Part shown: in pieces, positions 1 to 12,900 of the stretch
How the letters are laid out: every line of letters begins with the position of its first letter
How positions within the stretch are numbered: position 1 is the stretch's first letter
NCBI GenBank assembly: GCA_036245525.1
Contig: BTPG01000005.1
Span: 180,268,698-180,332,697 of the forward strand
Source of the DNA: Semisulcospira habei
Taxonomy: Eukaryota; Mollusca; Gastropoda; Semisulcospiridae
Length of the DNA stretch: 64,000 nt
Direction: 5' to 3'
Made by a program: the position numbers and the translations under genes
Notes under the pieces: generated by a model
What the model was told of the DNA's origin: nothing
Databases searched by the model: none
Seen by the model: the letters and a program-made list of their open reading frames with translations, nothing else

Positions 1-200
1 AAACTGAAAGAGATCAGTTGTGAAATGATTCACAATGGCGTCGGTTTTGTCCTACCCGGAAGGTGTTTTGATTGGTTGATCAGTGTGCATGAAGTGTCGG
101 TCGCTGGCACGCTGTGTACCACAAGCACAGGCGTCTGTCACATGCGTATTGATGTACAGTATTAAAGTAATACATCCAGTTTGTCCCAGGTGCTTGAGCG

Positions 201-290
201 TTAACCCTTTGCGTGTCGGTAGCAGTTTTAGTCGCGATGATTCTTATAGGAATCATCGCGACTAAAACAGCTGCCGAAGGAAAAGGGTTA
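201..290. repeat. PAL-C palindromic MITE
   Basis: The sequence begins TTAACCCTTTGCGTGTCGGTA and ends in the inverse (GCCGAAGG..AAAGGGTTA). The arms meet at TGATTCTTATAGGAATCA, giving a near-perfect 90-bp foldback. TTAA at the left end fits piggyBac-type target duplication. Confidence 0.8.
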
Positions 291-426
291 TTTATTTTTT
301 AAGCGGAGCGCTTTTTAGCCTGTGCGGTGGGGACGCGGCGTTATACTTTTGAGCCTAACCCGGGAGCGCGAGGACACCTCAACATATTATATTGCATCAG
401 ACCATATTGCTAAGCAGAAAACAAGC

Positions 427-823
427 ATGGACCAGGCCGACAACGACCTCAACTTTGAACAATGTGAAAAGGCACTGATCAAGCCAGCCATGAAACCGAC
501 AACAGAAAAGCCGGACGACTACCATCTCCTCTCCAGAAAATAACAGGACATCCTTTACAGGCTCCCGTCCGCACTGGCCACAATAGACTGAACAGCCACA
601 TGAACCTCCAGTTAAAGCTGGCCCCGTCCCCTACCTGTACTTTTGGCAACAGTGAAAAGTAAAAGACAGCTGGACATATACTCCAGCACTGCCCCCTCCC
701 CAACAGCGTGAGAAACTGCGGCTGGCCCGCGGATATGGCACTGCAGTCTTGATTACATGGCCCACGACCACATGTACCGCCGCTCATGGGTCCAATTCAT
801 CCAGAACTCAGGCCTCCCAATAT
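427..823 (+). mobile_element. 3' remnant of a jockey-like LINE ORF2
   Basis: The frame beginning MDQADNDLNFEQCEKAL reads into HNRLNSHMNLQLKLAPSPT and, after frameshifts, a leucine-rich tail. This matches the pattern of the C-terminal RNase H/zinc-finger-like end of jockey-type LINE ORF2 proteins. The copy is broken by stops and frameshifts. The same remnant recurs at 47011-47387, so it predates the 50-kb duplication. The family assignment is from memory of LINE motifs. Confidence 0.55.
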
Positions 824-903
824 TAACTCATTCGAGACGTGCCGCCTCCGGATACGCGCCTTTAAGCCGCGTATCTGGAGACGACACGTCTCGAATGAGT
901 TAA
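823..903. repeat. PAL-D palindromic MITE
   Basis: This is an 81-bp foldback starting TTAACTCATTCGAGACGTG and ending CACGTCTCGAATGAGTTAA. The centre is GCCTTTAAGCCGCG. TTAA lies at both ends. The paralogous copy is at 47388-47468. Confidence 0.85.
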
Positions 904-1069
904 CAACAGTGCGAACGAGACCATTCCTTACATACTTCACGTGACAGTCGGTTAACCAGTTCACTGTCAGTGATCACGACATGCTGAAACCACGTCTGAA
1001 ACCACTAGACACAGAACAACATTCGCGAGAAGAACAGATATGTAAATGGGATCAAACTTATGCATAAAA

Positions 1070-1275
1070 ATTAATAATAATAATAATAATAGCAATAATA
1101 ATAATAATAATAATACATAGTATTTATATGGCGCATTTCTCATATTTATCATGTAACTCAATGCGCAGACTAACAAGAGACATAATTAATAATAATAATA
1201 ATAACAATAATAATACATAGTATTTATATGGCGCATTTCTCATATTTATAATATAACTCAATGCGCAGACTAGCA
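1070..1275. repeat. (AAT)n plus duplicated 75-bp AT-rich repeat
   Basis: AAT-rich runs precede two nearly identical segments (about 1112-1185 and 1205-1275), each holding TAGTATTTATATGGCGCATT. Right-hand paralog 47388-47760 lacks this block, so it inserted or expanded only in the left copy. No coding potential is visible. Confidence 0.65.
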
Positions 1276-1350
1276 AGAGATATAAATCCTCATGTGACTC
1301 TTGAGGGTTTGTGACTCTTGCAGCTGGGTAGCTTCGCCTGAAGGGGTTAA
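1271..1350. repeat. PAL-B MITE, degenerate
   Basis: The sequence runs from GCAAGAGATATAAATCCTCATG to TGACTCTTGCAGCTGGGTAG and ends GGGGTTAA. Most of the central arm is lost. A better-preserved paralog is at 47610-47722. Confidence 0.6.
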
Positions 1351-1634
1351 AGGCAAAATATGTTTCAAGTCAGTTGTGTTTTTTTTTTTTTTTAATACAT
1401 GAACAGTTCGGAACAGGTGGAGCCGTGCGAGCTAACGTGGTATGAAAGATGGCAAAGGAGCATCGAAATTTAGAGCGAAGGGATTCAAAGCCGAGAGATG
1501 TGTGGACTTTCATTCTGATCGATGGCCGTTTGGTAGTTTTAACATTGTACTTTAACTTATGTTTTCTATGTTTGCTTTGAGCACGACTATGTTATAGGCT
1601 AATGACATGTTGTGTTATAAATGTCATCCTGTGC

Positions 1635-1636
1635 TT

Positions 1637-1695
<59 letters not shown>

Positions 1696-1700
1696 TTCAT
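1635..1700. repeat. (ATTT)n microsatellite
   Basis: About 15 tandem ATTT units lie just upstream of the copy A last exon. The C paralog (52615-52640) has only three or four units, so the array expanded after duplication. Confidence 0.9.
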
Positions 1701-1721
1701 TCGTATTTTATTTGCGCTGAG

Positions 1722-1917
1722 TGACCCTACCTATGGTGGTCTGAACGGTGTTTAGTTGTTGCCATGGTCGCAGGCCTCGCCCACTTTCCTGGACATTGAC
1801 CTGCCCCTGAAAATGCGCAACTCTAGTGACATCATCACGCCAGAACTCAACTTGTGGATCGACGCTATTCCTAAACTAGTCGCTGACTATAAGTCAGCTA
1901 ATGTCAGCGTATGGTGA
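1722..1917 (+). pseudogene. Esterase copy A, last exon (exon 11 equivalent)
   Basis: This is the C-terminal exon of a type-B carboxylesterase-like gene. It reads DPTYGGLNGV, then a stop, then LLPWSQASPTFLDIDLPLKM and on to the terminal codons. TAG at 1753-1755 replaces the TGG (Trp) seen at the same site in the C paralog (52664-52856) and in B. The acceptor has also lost about 5 bp of TTGCAG context. Upstream, the sequence corresponding to 47771-52376 of the right unit is missing: the match to the right unit jumps at about 1410. Exons 4-10 are therefore absent here. The copy is a dead tail of the gene preceding B. Confidence 0.85.
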
Positions 1918-2148
1918 TTTCAGCAGTTGAGATAATGTTCAAAGCCGATAAGGGCATACGGAAACAAAACAATTGTTATATTGCATCAACGGACTACAAA
2001 TGAATGCGGAATGATTTATCTTCAGTGTGTTGATGTAAAATAATGTTTGAGGTTTCTGTACCTTCAACGGTCAACGTATGCATTGTTTTTCTGACAGGCA
2101 TGATAAATTAAAGTATGGGAAATGAATCTCGTGTGTGCAGACACGGTG

Positions 2149-2154
2149 AATAAA
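2149..2154 (+). promoter_or_regulatory. Polyadenylation signal AATAAA, copy A
   Basis: AATAAA lies 232 nt after the copy A stop. It is conserved at 53091-53096 behind the C copy, which supports it as the original 3' end signal. Confidence 0.5.
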
Positions 2155-2260
2155 ATTATAATACAATCACAAAAGATGTAGTTTGATATCTCAAGTATTG
2201 GTTGTACAATACAAGAGAAGATACAGTATAGTTGGAATCTCTATAGCCCCCCCCCACCCC

Positions 2261-2513
<253 letters not shown>

Positions 2514-2849
2514 ACATATATAGATATTTGCCTTTGCTGTATGAATTCTAATGTACTTAATGATTTTCTGTGTATTGCTTTACTTTGCATTTTTACTCAT
2601 TTTATATTTTTGTGCGTACGCGTTATGCGCGTACGTATGTCTGGAGTGCGTGTCCGAGAGCGTGTGTGTATATGTGTGCGTGTGTGTCTAAGTGCGTGCG
2701 TGTGCAAGTTTGTGTTTGTGTGTATGTGTGAGCGTGCGTGTGCCTGTGTATGTGCGGGCGTGCGTGCGTGAGCGAGTGCATACATGCGTCAGTGTGTGGT
2801 ATGTGTATGTTTACATGTCTATGTCATTTATGTAGTAGATGTAGCAACG

Positions 2850-3313
<464 letters not shown>

Positions 3314-3499
3314 ATTCATATCAGTTCATAACCTAGGAATCAAAGTGTGTCCGCTTTGATAGTCAGGTCCACTGAGATAAGCTCTTTGTATTGTTTGAAT
3401 TCTAATCTTTACTGATAAGCAGTTTAAAACGGAGAGCCCTGAGGTCGACCTTTTTCTTTAAACAAAACGAAGGCTGCTTTAGACATCATTGCGGTTCAG

Positions 3500-3630
3500 G
3501 GTAAGGGTCTACCATGATAGTTAAAGGGTAGTGCCTGAATAGCTGGGCGCCTATAGGCGCCCAGCTATTCAGGCACTACCCTTAAACTGTCATGGTGGAT
3601 CCTTCTCCTGTTGTAGTGTGTCGGGGATTA
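3500..3630. repeat. PAL-A MITE, short variant
   Basis: The arms are ACCATGATAGTTAAAGGGTA and its inverse, meeting at GGGCGCCTATAGGCGCCC. The outer ends are degraded. It lies 150 bp upstream of the B start codon; a paralog lies upstream of D at 53480-53612. Confidence 0.75.
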
Positions 3631-3779
3631 GCGGGTTTTTCATGCAGTGACCTGCATGTATTACATTGACGTGCGTTTTTCACAGCCTCCTTTGGCAGAA
3701 AAAACATAGCCCAGTACAGAGAGTAATTTATGGTTCTAAGTCAACACGAAGATCACCATTCCAATAAACAGTCATAAAG

Positions 3780-3963
3780 ATGAGATCGATTTTTGTAAAT
3801 CTGGCAACGGTTGTGTTGTACTTGCTGACAGCAGGGAGATGTGAGGATGTTCAACCTGTCGTCTCCACACGCTACGGACAACTCCGGGGATTCAGGACCT
3901 CCGTGGGAGACAACTCGTACGTGGACACGTTCCTTAGCATCCCGTACGCCAGACCACCTACAG
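3780..3963 (+). CDS. Gene B exon 1: signal peptide and N-terminus
   Basis: The exon has 61 codons plus 1 nt. [19 protein letters not shown] is a typical secretion signal. The mature start then reads [11 protein letters not shown] and IPYARPPTG, the conserved first strand and loop of the COesterase fold. The donor is ACAG/GTAAAC. Confidence 0.9.
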
Positions 3964-6900
3964 GTAAACATGTAATACTGTTGACTCACAGGCAGTGATG
4001 CTTTTCGGATCTGAAGCAATTCTGGCTGATGCATAGGCAAGTTCAGAATGTGCGAGTTCCAGTTTCTGTCAGCTCTCAATTTTACAGTACAAACGACTGT
4101 AAACAGCTAAATACCGTACATAACGGATTTAACGTTCGACTGAATCGCTTTTGATTTGACCATGCCTCGCGCCATCAACCTCCCGCTTTCTTGAAGCAGT
4201 GAAGGAATGCGAGTTACATCACTCAAATGATTCACCGTCCAACGGCTGTCTTTGATCAGTAACTCTGACACATAACAGTATGAGAATCCCGACCATGACA
4301 GTCGAGAGTGGTTCCAGAATAGCTTGGCACCTGTAGGCGCCAAGCTATTCTGGAACCACTCTCGAACTATCGTGGTCAACCTATCATGAAGTAGGCCTCA
4401 GTGTGTTAAGCTCTAACTTCTCCTCCCCTCCCCCAACCACCCCTCCCCCCCCCCACCCCACCCCAATACTTTATCCGTTGGGGACCTGGTGGACGTCCGG
4501 GTGTGAACTGAGTGTGCGGCTTGGAAAGGGTGAGGAACTTTGCGTATCGAACGTTTAGTGACTGCGTTAAAATTGGACTCATTATTTTCTTATACACCTC
4601 TTTTTTTTTTTTGTTGCCTTTGAGCGGAAAAGCTGTATCACACAGGTGATCTTTAAAACCTTATCCTGCTCGCTTTCGCTCGTAGGATAAGGTTTTAAAA
4701 CCACTCGAGTGAGATTTTCAGTATCCCCGAAACACCGATGTAAGAATGTATATGTTAGTAATTGCTGTTGTCACTTTTCGGTGCCCTGTCTTTGAAGTCA
4801 TCATCGTTTTGCAAAAAGACGTTCTGCCCGAAACGTCTAACGTTTGGTTAGTTCGGGGTTTAACGTCCACGGCACCGAAGTGATAATGGACGGCCCTGAC
4901 GGGCGGGTTATGGGGGACAGGGAAATCTATTGCTTATGGAGTACGACCTGAACACTGATCAATTCAGGCGCATGCAACTGTGCCACTTTGATATACCAGG
5001 ACCTTTCAACGGACATGCTAGTGAACAAGCCCGTCTTTTTCCCCCTGGATGAGTCGTCTAACGCTTGGTTGGTTGGTTAGTTCGGGTTTAACGTCCACAG
5101 CACTGAGGTGATTATGGACGGCCCTGACGGGCGGGTTATGGGGGACAGGGAAATCTATTGCCTATGGAGTACGACCTGAACACTGATCAACTCAGGTGCC
5201 ACTTTGATTTACCAGGACCTTTCAACGGACATACTATTGAACAAATCCGTTTTTTCCTCCTGGATTGTGAGTCCAGCTACCGGGGCCGGGACGGGATTCG
5301 AACCTACGACCCGGCGATTCCCTTCGCTCTTCTGCTCCGACGTTTAACCGCCTGAGCTATTTCGGACTCTCGTCAAAGGCTTTTCTTATCCGAGACCTTT
5401 ATTCCCACGCAGGTGAGCTGAGATTCCGTCCCTCCCAGGCCCCCGTTGCGTGGACAGGTGTCCGTGACGCTACAGCCTTTGGATCCCAGTGCCCACAACC
5501 GCCTTGGCCTTTTGGGTCGCCCTTACAGATCACGTACCCCAACAGTGAAGACTGCCTTCAGCTCAGTGTCTACACGCCTAAGGTGATGTTCAACAGTTTT
5601 CGGTGTTGCATTTAATAAGCCATTTGACTGCTGAGGAAACCAAACACCACCCATCTGCAAGAGACATAGATCCTCATGAGCCCCCGCGACAGCGGGAGCT
5701 CATGAGGATCTATGCATCTTGATGAGACCAATTTGCATCCATGTTCCTTAGACGGTTGTGGCTTTCGGTCGCTAAATAAACGAAGATTTCTTAAACAAAT
5801 ATATACATACAGTTGCAGGGAAGGGGTTAATGTAAGCATTGGCCTGTGATGGTGGACATTTTGGCTGACAACCCTTGTTGCTGGTGTCTGTAAACCCATT
5901 CAGCCCTGACGCACTACAGCAGGAGATGGGTTGACCATGATAATTCAAGGGTAATGCCAGATTAGCTTGGCGCGTTTCGGCGCCAAGCTAATCTGGCACT
6001 GCCCTTGAATTATCATGGTCGATCCATCGCCCGCAACTGGTGCATAGTCATTAGATGACGCCTCCAAAATTTGGGAAATATGGCCGTCGGGCTGAATGAG
6101 TTAACCTGTGCTGAAGTGTGCGTATATCTGCATCCTTATTACCACTACGAGACCTGGGTAGCTCAAGTGTATTGAACTGTTTATACATCTACATTTAAAA
6201 AATGTCTTATTACTTCTACGGGAGGTTCGACTCTTGTTCTAAAGGTCACGGGTTCCAAGCCAGTTTGTGTCAAAAGTTGTTCAGACCCTATTCAGTGCCC
6301 ATCACCTTCGTGGTAAACAAAAGATATTAAGCACAAAACGTTTATTTTTTAAAATTATTATTACCACAACAAATCGGCTTCAGTATAACTCTGTACTGGA
6401 AGCCCGCAACGCAGTTGTGTTCGCTTTGATGTTGCGTTTAATTTTCCAAGTTTATGAATGAAGTAAGCAAAAGGTCCTCCGGATTGCGCGTCAAAATTAT
6501 TGGGCCAGGCATGGCTGTCCGCAGCGCAAGCCAACTAAGACCGACGTAAAGAGGACCCTTTGCGCATCTAATTTGAGCATCTACTCGGCAGCTAGAGATG
6601 TTGTAACCGATTCAGCGCAATACTGGTGCACGGAAATCTGAGACCGACACCTCTCTGTACCCTATAGGTCTCATCTAACGGAGAAAGGCTGCCGGTGATG
6701 GTATGGGCTCACGGCGGCTGGTGGGTTGGGACGGGGAACACTTTCAACGGCACACAGCTGGCGGCCCGAGGGGTGGTGGTTGTCACCATCAACTTCAGAC
6801 TCAGCACGCTAGGTAAGTCAGCAGCAGATGTTGTTGTTGTTTTACGTGTTTGCAGTTTTTGCTGAAGATAACGTTGCGTGGGACAAGCAATAAGTGACAC

Positions 6901-9900
6901 TGGTTGTTTCCCTCGATTCGCTGCGCTGATCAACGCAGCGAATCGAGGGAGACAACCAGTGTGGCAACATGTTTCAGGAGTAGACGAGTTACCTGTGAAG
7001 TCAGTGAAACTGAAAGGGCAACGGGGAACTGAGGGGGGTGTAAGTGATATAGTCCAATGTTTTGTTTGGGAAATCTTTGCATCCAAAACATTGAGCACAC
7101 AGACGGAACCGTACTTTCCACACACACAAAATGAACGGCAGGGACGGGGGAGGGGGTCTGCCCCTGCCTTTAACTCGCGCAGTGTCTAGAAAATTGAAAC
7201 CCATCCAACTGCAAGAGGTACAGATCCTCATGAGCCCCCGCAGTTGCGTGGGCTCATGAGGATCTATGCCTCTTGCTGACACCACTTTAAAGCCATGTTT
7301 CTGGGACAGCTAAGGATTTTTCTTTTAATTGAATTAACGACGACTGCAGGAAAACAGTCTGCGTCAGCTGGCCGCACTGCCGAATGGAATACAAATGGCA
7401 CCCGAATACAAAACCACAGAATAAGTCTAAACGATCGAGTCATAATAAACCACCACCACCCTATCCCACCTCCCCCTCCACCTCCCCCGAAAATTCAAAC
7501 AAAGTCAAAAACAGTTGACAGCATCAAAATCAACAAAATATTTCCTCGCAGGCTTCCTGAGCACGGAAGATGGCGCCAGCCCCGGAAACTACGGATTGTG
7601 GGACATGATCCGGGCACTTGAGTGGGTCAGGGACTCCATCTCCGCCTTCAACGGCGATCCCAGTGACGTCACCATCTTCGGCGAAAGTGCAGGGAGTGTC
7701 CTCACATCACTACTGGTGAACTCCCACGCGGCCAGAGGTGAGTGTAACCCCTTTACTGCCGGCACATGGCAATAATTCATCTCCCAGTTGTGAAAGGAGT
7801 AGACCCTCTTGAACTCCCGCAGTCGCGGGGACTCATATGGAGCTATGCCGCACGCTGGTCCTATTTAAAGCCCTGTTCGTCTTTTTGATGGAGGTCGACC
7901 TGAGATTTTCTGAGAGATGATATTCAGTTGTACATACATGAAGCATTCAAGGTCGAAATGAACGTTTCCTCTGAAGACTCCATAATACAGTTCCTGAGAC
8001 ATCTACCATTATAGTTCAAGTGTTGTGCCATGCTGGCATATGTCTATTACTATTATGTATATGATAGTCGTGTTCATTACCTGTGTATTTTTCTGTGGGC
8101 TGGCGATTGGGTGCCTGATAAGAGGGGGCAAGGGATCTAACTGTTTGTATATCCAGCGCTGAGTAATTCCCCTTGGTATGTGTTTTACTATTATAGTAAT
8201 AGAGTTATGGACTAGGCTATGATTATTGTGATTTTTTTTGACTGCATGCCAGTTCCACCAGCCCAATACTTTAACCCCTTCGTTGACGAGAAAAATTGAA
8301 CTATCCATATGCAAGAGGCATAGATCCTCATGTGCCCCCGCAATTGCGGGGGCACGAGGATCTACGCCTCTTGCCCACACCGCTTTGTTACCATAGTTTT
8401 TTAGACGGCTAGGGTTGTTTCGCGCTGAATGAATAACAATGTCATAAACACAACCTGCGACAAGTGGCAGTGGTGGGGTTCAGGCTTAGTTTATTTGACT
8501 GATTCGTGCCTTTTCTGCAGGGCTGTTCCACAAGGCCATAATGCAGAGTGGATGCTCACTGTCGTCCTACGCCTTGGGACATCCGCGACTCGACCCCAAA
8601 CCCAAGGAACAGGCCAGGTACACCGGCACTTCCATCCCTGTCCACAGACAAGGAAGCGAGGGCATATTATCATTGCTTGCTTGCTTGCTTGCTTGAGCAG
8701 AACAGAACAGCGGAGTAGAGCACAGCTAAGTTGAGCTGGTGGTTTATTGAGTTGAGCTGGTGGTTTATTGAGTTGAGCTGGTGGTTTATTGAGTTGAGCT
8801 GGTGGAGCTGGTGGTTTATTGAGTTGAGCTGGTGGAGCTGGTGGTTTATTGAGTTGAGCTGGTGGTTTATTGAGTTGAGCTGGTTGAGTTAAGTTAACTC
8901 ATTCAGCCCGACGCACGTATTTCCCAAATTTTGGAGGCGTCATCTAACGATTATAAACCTGTTGCAGGAGATGGATCGACCATGATAATTCAAGGGTAGT
9001 GCCAGATTAGCTTGGCGCCGACAGGCGCCAAGCTAATCTGGCACTACCCTCGAATTATCATGGTCGACCTATCTCCAGCTGTAGTGCGTCAGGGCTGAAT
9101 GAGTTAAGTGAGTGGTAGATCGATCAATCTATGCATACAACCATGCCTATATACGTCCATCCATCCATCCATCCACCTATCCATCTATCCATCCACCCAT
9201 CCATCCATGCATCCATCCATCCATCCACCTATTCAATATATAATATTTTTTGTTAAGGAAGCTGGCAGAGATTCTAGGCTGTGATATTAAAGAGTCTGAC
9301 CGGATGGTGGCCTGTCTAAGAACAAAAGACGCCATGGCGATAGTGAACGCTACTGACCAAATAAGGGTGAGCAAATTAAACACACAAATGCGCATGGATT
9401 TGCTGTGAATTCGCCGCTGACAGCATCTTCTGCTTTAACAGCGTTAAGGCCCAACAATCAATCAGTCAATCAACAAACAAACAACGAGACAATACAAAAC
9501 AACAACAAAAAGCAGTAAGTCAATTATTGTCAACAGCGAGAAGTTGATTGTATTAAAATGAAAATCCTGCCGTTTCACAGACGTAAACTTAAATCTTTTT
9601 GTCGGGGCAGTCTTTTTCTGGTAAGTTTTAATGTGGACCATTTGTCTCCGAAAGAGAAAGTAGCATCCCTGCACATTTTACTAGTACATAAAAGAACCAT
9701 TCAACCACAAAACTGTATGCTGCTCCGTATGGTCCAAACTCGCTGGTCAGAACACAAGTAATGAACTGGCCTCAGTTGCATAAGTGAGATTAAATCCTGT
9801 GCAACAAGCCACTAAGCAAGGTGCTCCGCTATAGCAAGGGTGAGTGTTGCGGCGCAATAGCGGGGTTAGCGACGTGGCGCTATAGCGGTGTGTGTGTTGT

Positions 9901-12900
9901 GTTGCTATAGCGGGGTGAGTGTTGTGGCGCTATAGCGAGGTGAGAGTCGCCGTGGCGCTATAGCGGGGTGAGGGTGAGTGTCGTGGCGCTATAGCGGGGT
10001 GAGTGTCGTGGTGCTATAGCGGGGTGAGTGTTGTGGCGCCATAGCGGAGCACCGGCCTTGCTTAGTGGCTTGCACAGGATTCCAGGTCGCTCATGCAACT
10101 GGCCCTTATTATTTGTTTCTACTTTACAGAGCGCAAAGGAGTTTTCAGTACCTTTTAGACCTGTGGCAGAGACATCGTTTGGCCAATACGGCATCTTTTC
10201 CGCCGTGCCTATGGCCATTATGCAGGACGGGTTTTTCTCTAATGTGTCTACGATACGGGGCTTCACGAAATCCGAAAGCGCAGGCTCTGTGGCTTTTAGA
10301 GGTATGCGTTTGTGTGCATCTTTTCATGCATAAACATGTATTTAATTTTTCCATCTTGAAGTTTCAACACATAATAAAAGCACATTATTGTAGATATCTT
10401 CATAAAAGAACTGTCTCAAAGAATCGCAGGCCCACCACCAGCCGCAAGAACAAGGAGAATGAGAACAGCCAGAGGCATAGATCCTTATGAGTCTCTGGTG
10501 ACTGCAGGGAGGCATGAAAAACGGTAAACGTTTAGGCCTTAACGTCTTCTGTCCACCACGAAGGTGATTTCAAAGATTGGGCACCGAAAAGAGGTCTGCA
10601 TAAATTTTGACCTAAGCTGGGTTCGAACCAGGGGACCTTTTGGATGAGAGTCGAGCGCTCTACCACCGAGCCACCCAGCTGTCCACAGGAAGCCATGAGG
10701 TTCATTTTTCTTGCCGTTCTGTTGTGTTCAGACAATAACCCCTCGCAAAGTCTATATTTTTCACTTTCGTGGTACTCACGGATCTATTACTGGCTTAGGA
10801 CCCCGGGGTTAAATATCTGCTGTATCTCTGCTCTTCCACCCCCCACCTCACCCCACTCCCATCCCGACTCCACCCCACCCCCACCCCCTCTCCTCTCTGT
10901 CGTTTTGATTTTCTTTGGGGTTAATCCTCCGATCTGTGTCAGTTCCTCCTATTTTATTCAGACCAAGGGAATGACGGACTTACCATGGAGGAATTCACAA
11001 ATCTAACTCACGACCTGGTGCAGGAGTTTGCTCAGTCCACCATACACGTGGATCTGGCAGAAATTGAGAGGCAAGTCATACACGCTTACGTCTCTCAACC
11101 ACGTATCACCGACCCCTACGATCTGCGGGCTGCGTATTTACAGGTAATACGACAAACAAACAAAAATCAGTGCAGTAAGCATAAGATTAAGATCCACTGA
11201 CCGACATCGGCCGCAGGTGGCTCGCGCACGTCAGTGCGCGAGCCATCTGCGGCCAATGTCGGCCCGTGGACCTATATCACACTAGTCCTACATTAAAATT
11301 GTGCATACACAGTCGTAGACTGAACGCGGATTACGGCCACCCCAATAGACGATTGCCGGAAATCAGAAGTAGGTCAAAATTGCACGTGTCTCGGCGAAAA
11401 CAGTGAATTAATAGCCAGGACAAACATACGATATCGCACGTTCGTCCTGGCTTTTAATCCACTGTTTTTCTCGGAACACGTGCAATTTGGACCTACAGTC
11501 GTTAGCTGTGAGATCCAGTACACATTCAATAATAATTATCGGTGATTCGAAAAATTGACGCAACATTTTCTGACGACGTTTTCAGATGCTCGATGACTAT
11601 GACATGATAGCACCGACAATTCACGAGCTTCAGCTAGTGACCCAGTTCCCTGTGAGACCCCAGTATCTCTATCGCTTCTCCTACAGGTCACCAAAATCCT
11701 TCACACCGTCTTGGGCAGGTACACGAAGCATGAGTTATTCGCTGCTTCTCACGTCAGTGATCGTGAAGTAAATCTTCTGAGGCGTCAATTAGTAAAAGGC
11801 CTATAAGCGTTCTGAATGGAAAGGCCAGCAGGTCAGCAAGAGGCACAGATGTTCATGGGCCCCGGCGACTGCGGGGGGCCCATGAGGATCAATGTCTCCT
11901 GCAGCTGGGTGGTATTCGTCATCTTCCGGTAGTGACGGGGTTTAAAAAGCATTACAGGATCCATAGTAATTATCGGTGTCTAGAACTACTTGTGGCTAAT
12001 TGTAAATTCTGCGTGCGAGACACAGATCGAGAGAGAAATGCAAACGTCTAGAGTAGGGCTATCCGTCCGTCCGTCCGTCCGTCCGTCCATCCATCCATTC
12101 ATCCGTCCATTCATCCATCCATCCATCCATCCACCCACCCATTCACCCACCCGTCCGTCCGTCCGCCCGCCCGCCCGTCCGCCCGTCCGCCCGCCCGTCC
12201 GTCCGCCCGTCCGTCCGCCCGTCCGTCCGTTCGTACATCCGCCCGTACATCCGCCCGTACATCCGCCCGTACGTCCGCCCGTACGTCCGCCCGTACGTCC
12301 GCCCGTACATCCGCCCGTACGTCCGCCCGTACGTCCGCCCGTACGTCCGTCCGTCCGTCCGTCCGTCCATCCACCCATCCATCCACCCAATCATTCACCC
12401 ATCCATCTACCACTGACCATCTACATCCATCCGTCCATCCATCCATCCGTCCATCCATCCGTCCATTCATCCATCCACCCCTACATCCACCCATACATCC
12501 ACCCATACATCCACCCATACATCCATCCATCCATTCACCCATCCACCTACCACTGACCATCTACATCCATCCGTCCGTCCGTCCATACATCCATCCATCC
12601 ATCCATCCATACATCCATCCATCCATTCACCCATATATCCATTCATTCATTCACCCATCCACCTACCACTGACCATCTACATCCATCCATCCGTCCGTCC
12701 GTCCGTTCATCCATCCATCTGCATTTGCGATAATAAATTACAAATAGTTCAAGGGCACTGTCAGATTAGCCTGAGAAGGTGCAAAGCTAATCAGACACTA
12801 CCCATGAGCCACCGTGGTGGACACAGCTCCTGTGTTAGCGTCAATGGTGAACTTGTTACCACCTCACTCAGGCATGCACGTGTGTTTCAGTCGCATGGCG

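Noticed and set aside
9841..10045. Multiple origin-like or regulatory GCGCTATAGC motifs
   Set aside because: They are units of the 25-bp minisatellite inside PAL-G; no independent evidence of function.
10619..10684. tRNA-like sequence with A and B boxes (also 63595-63658 and 5293-5366)
   Set aside because: Each is the head of a SINE with a shared body behind it, and no complete cloverleaf is seen; not a tRNA gene.
11986..12560. 188- and 149-codon frames rich in Pro/Arg/Val or Gly/Arg/Asp
   Set aside because: They derive entirely from the CCRT tetranucleotide satellite, which keeps several frames open at once.
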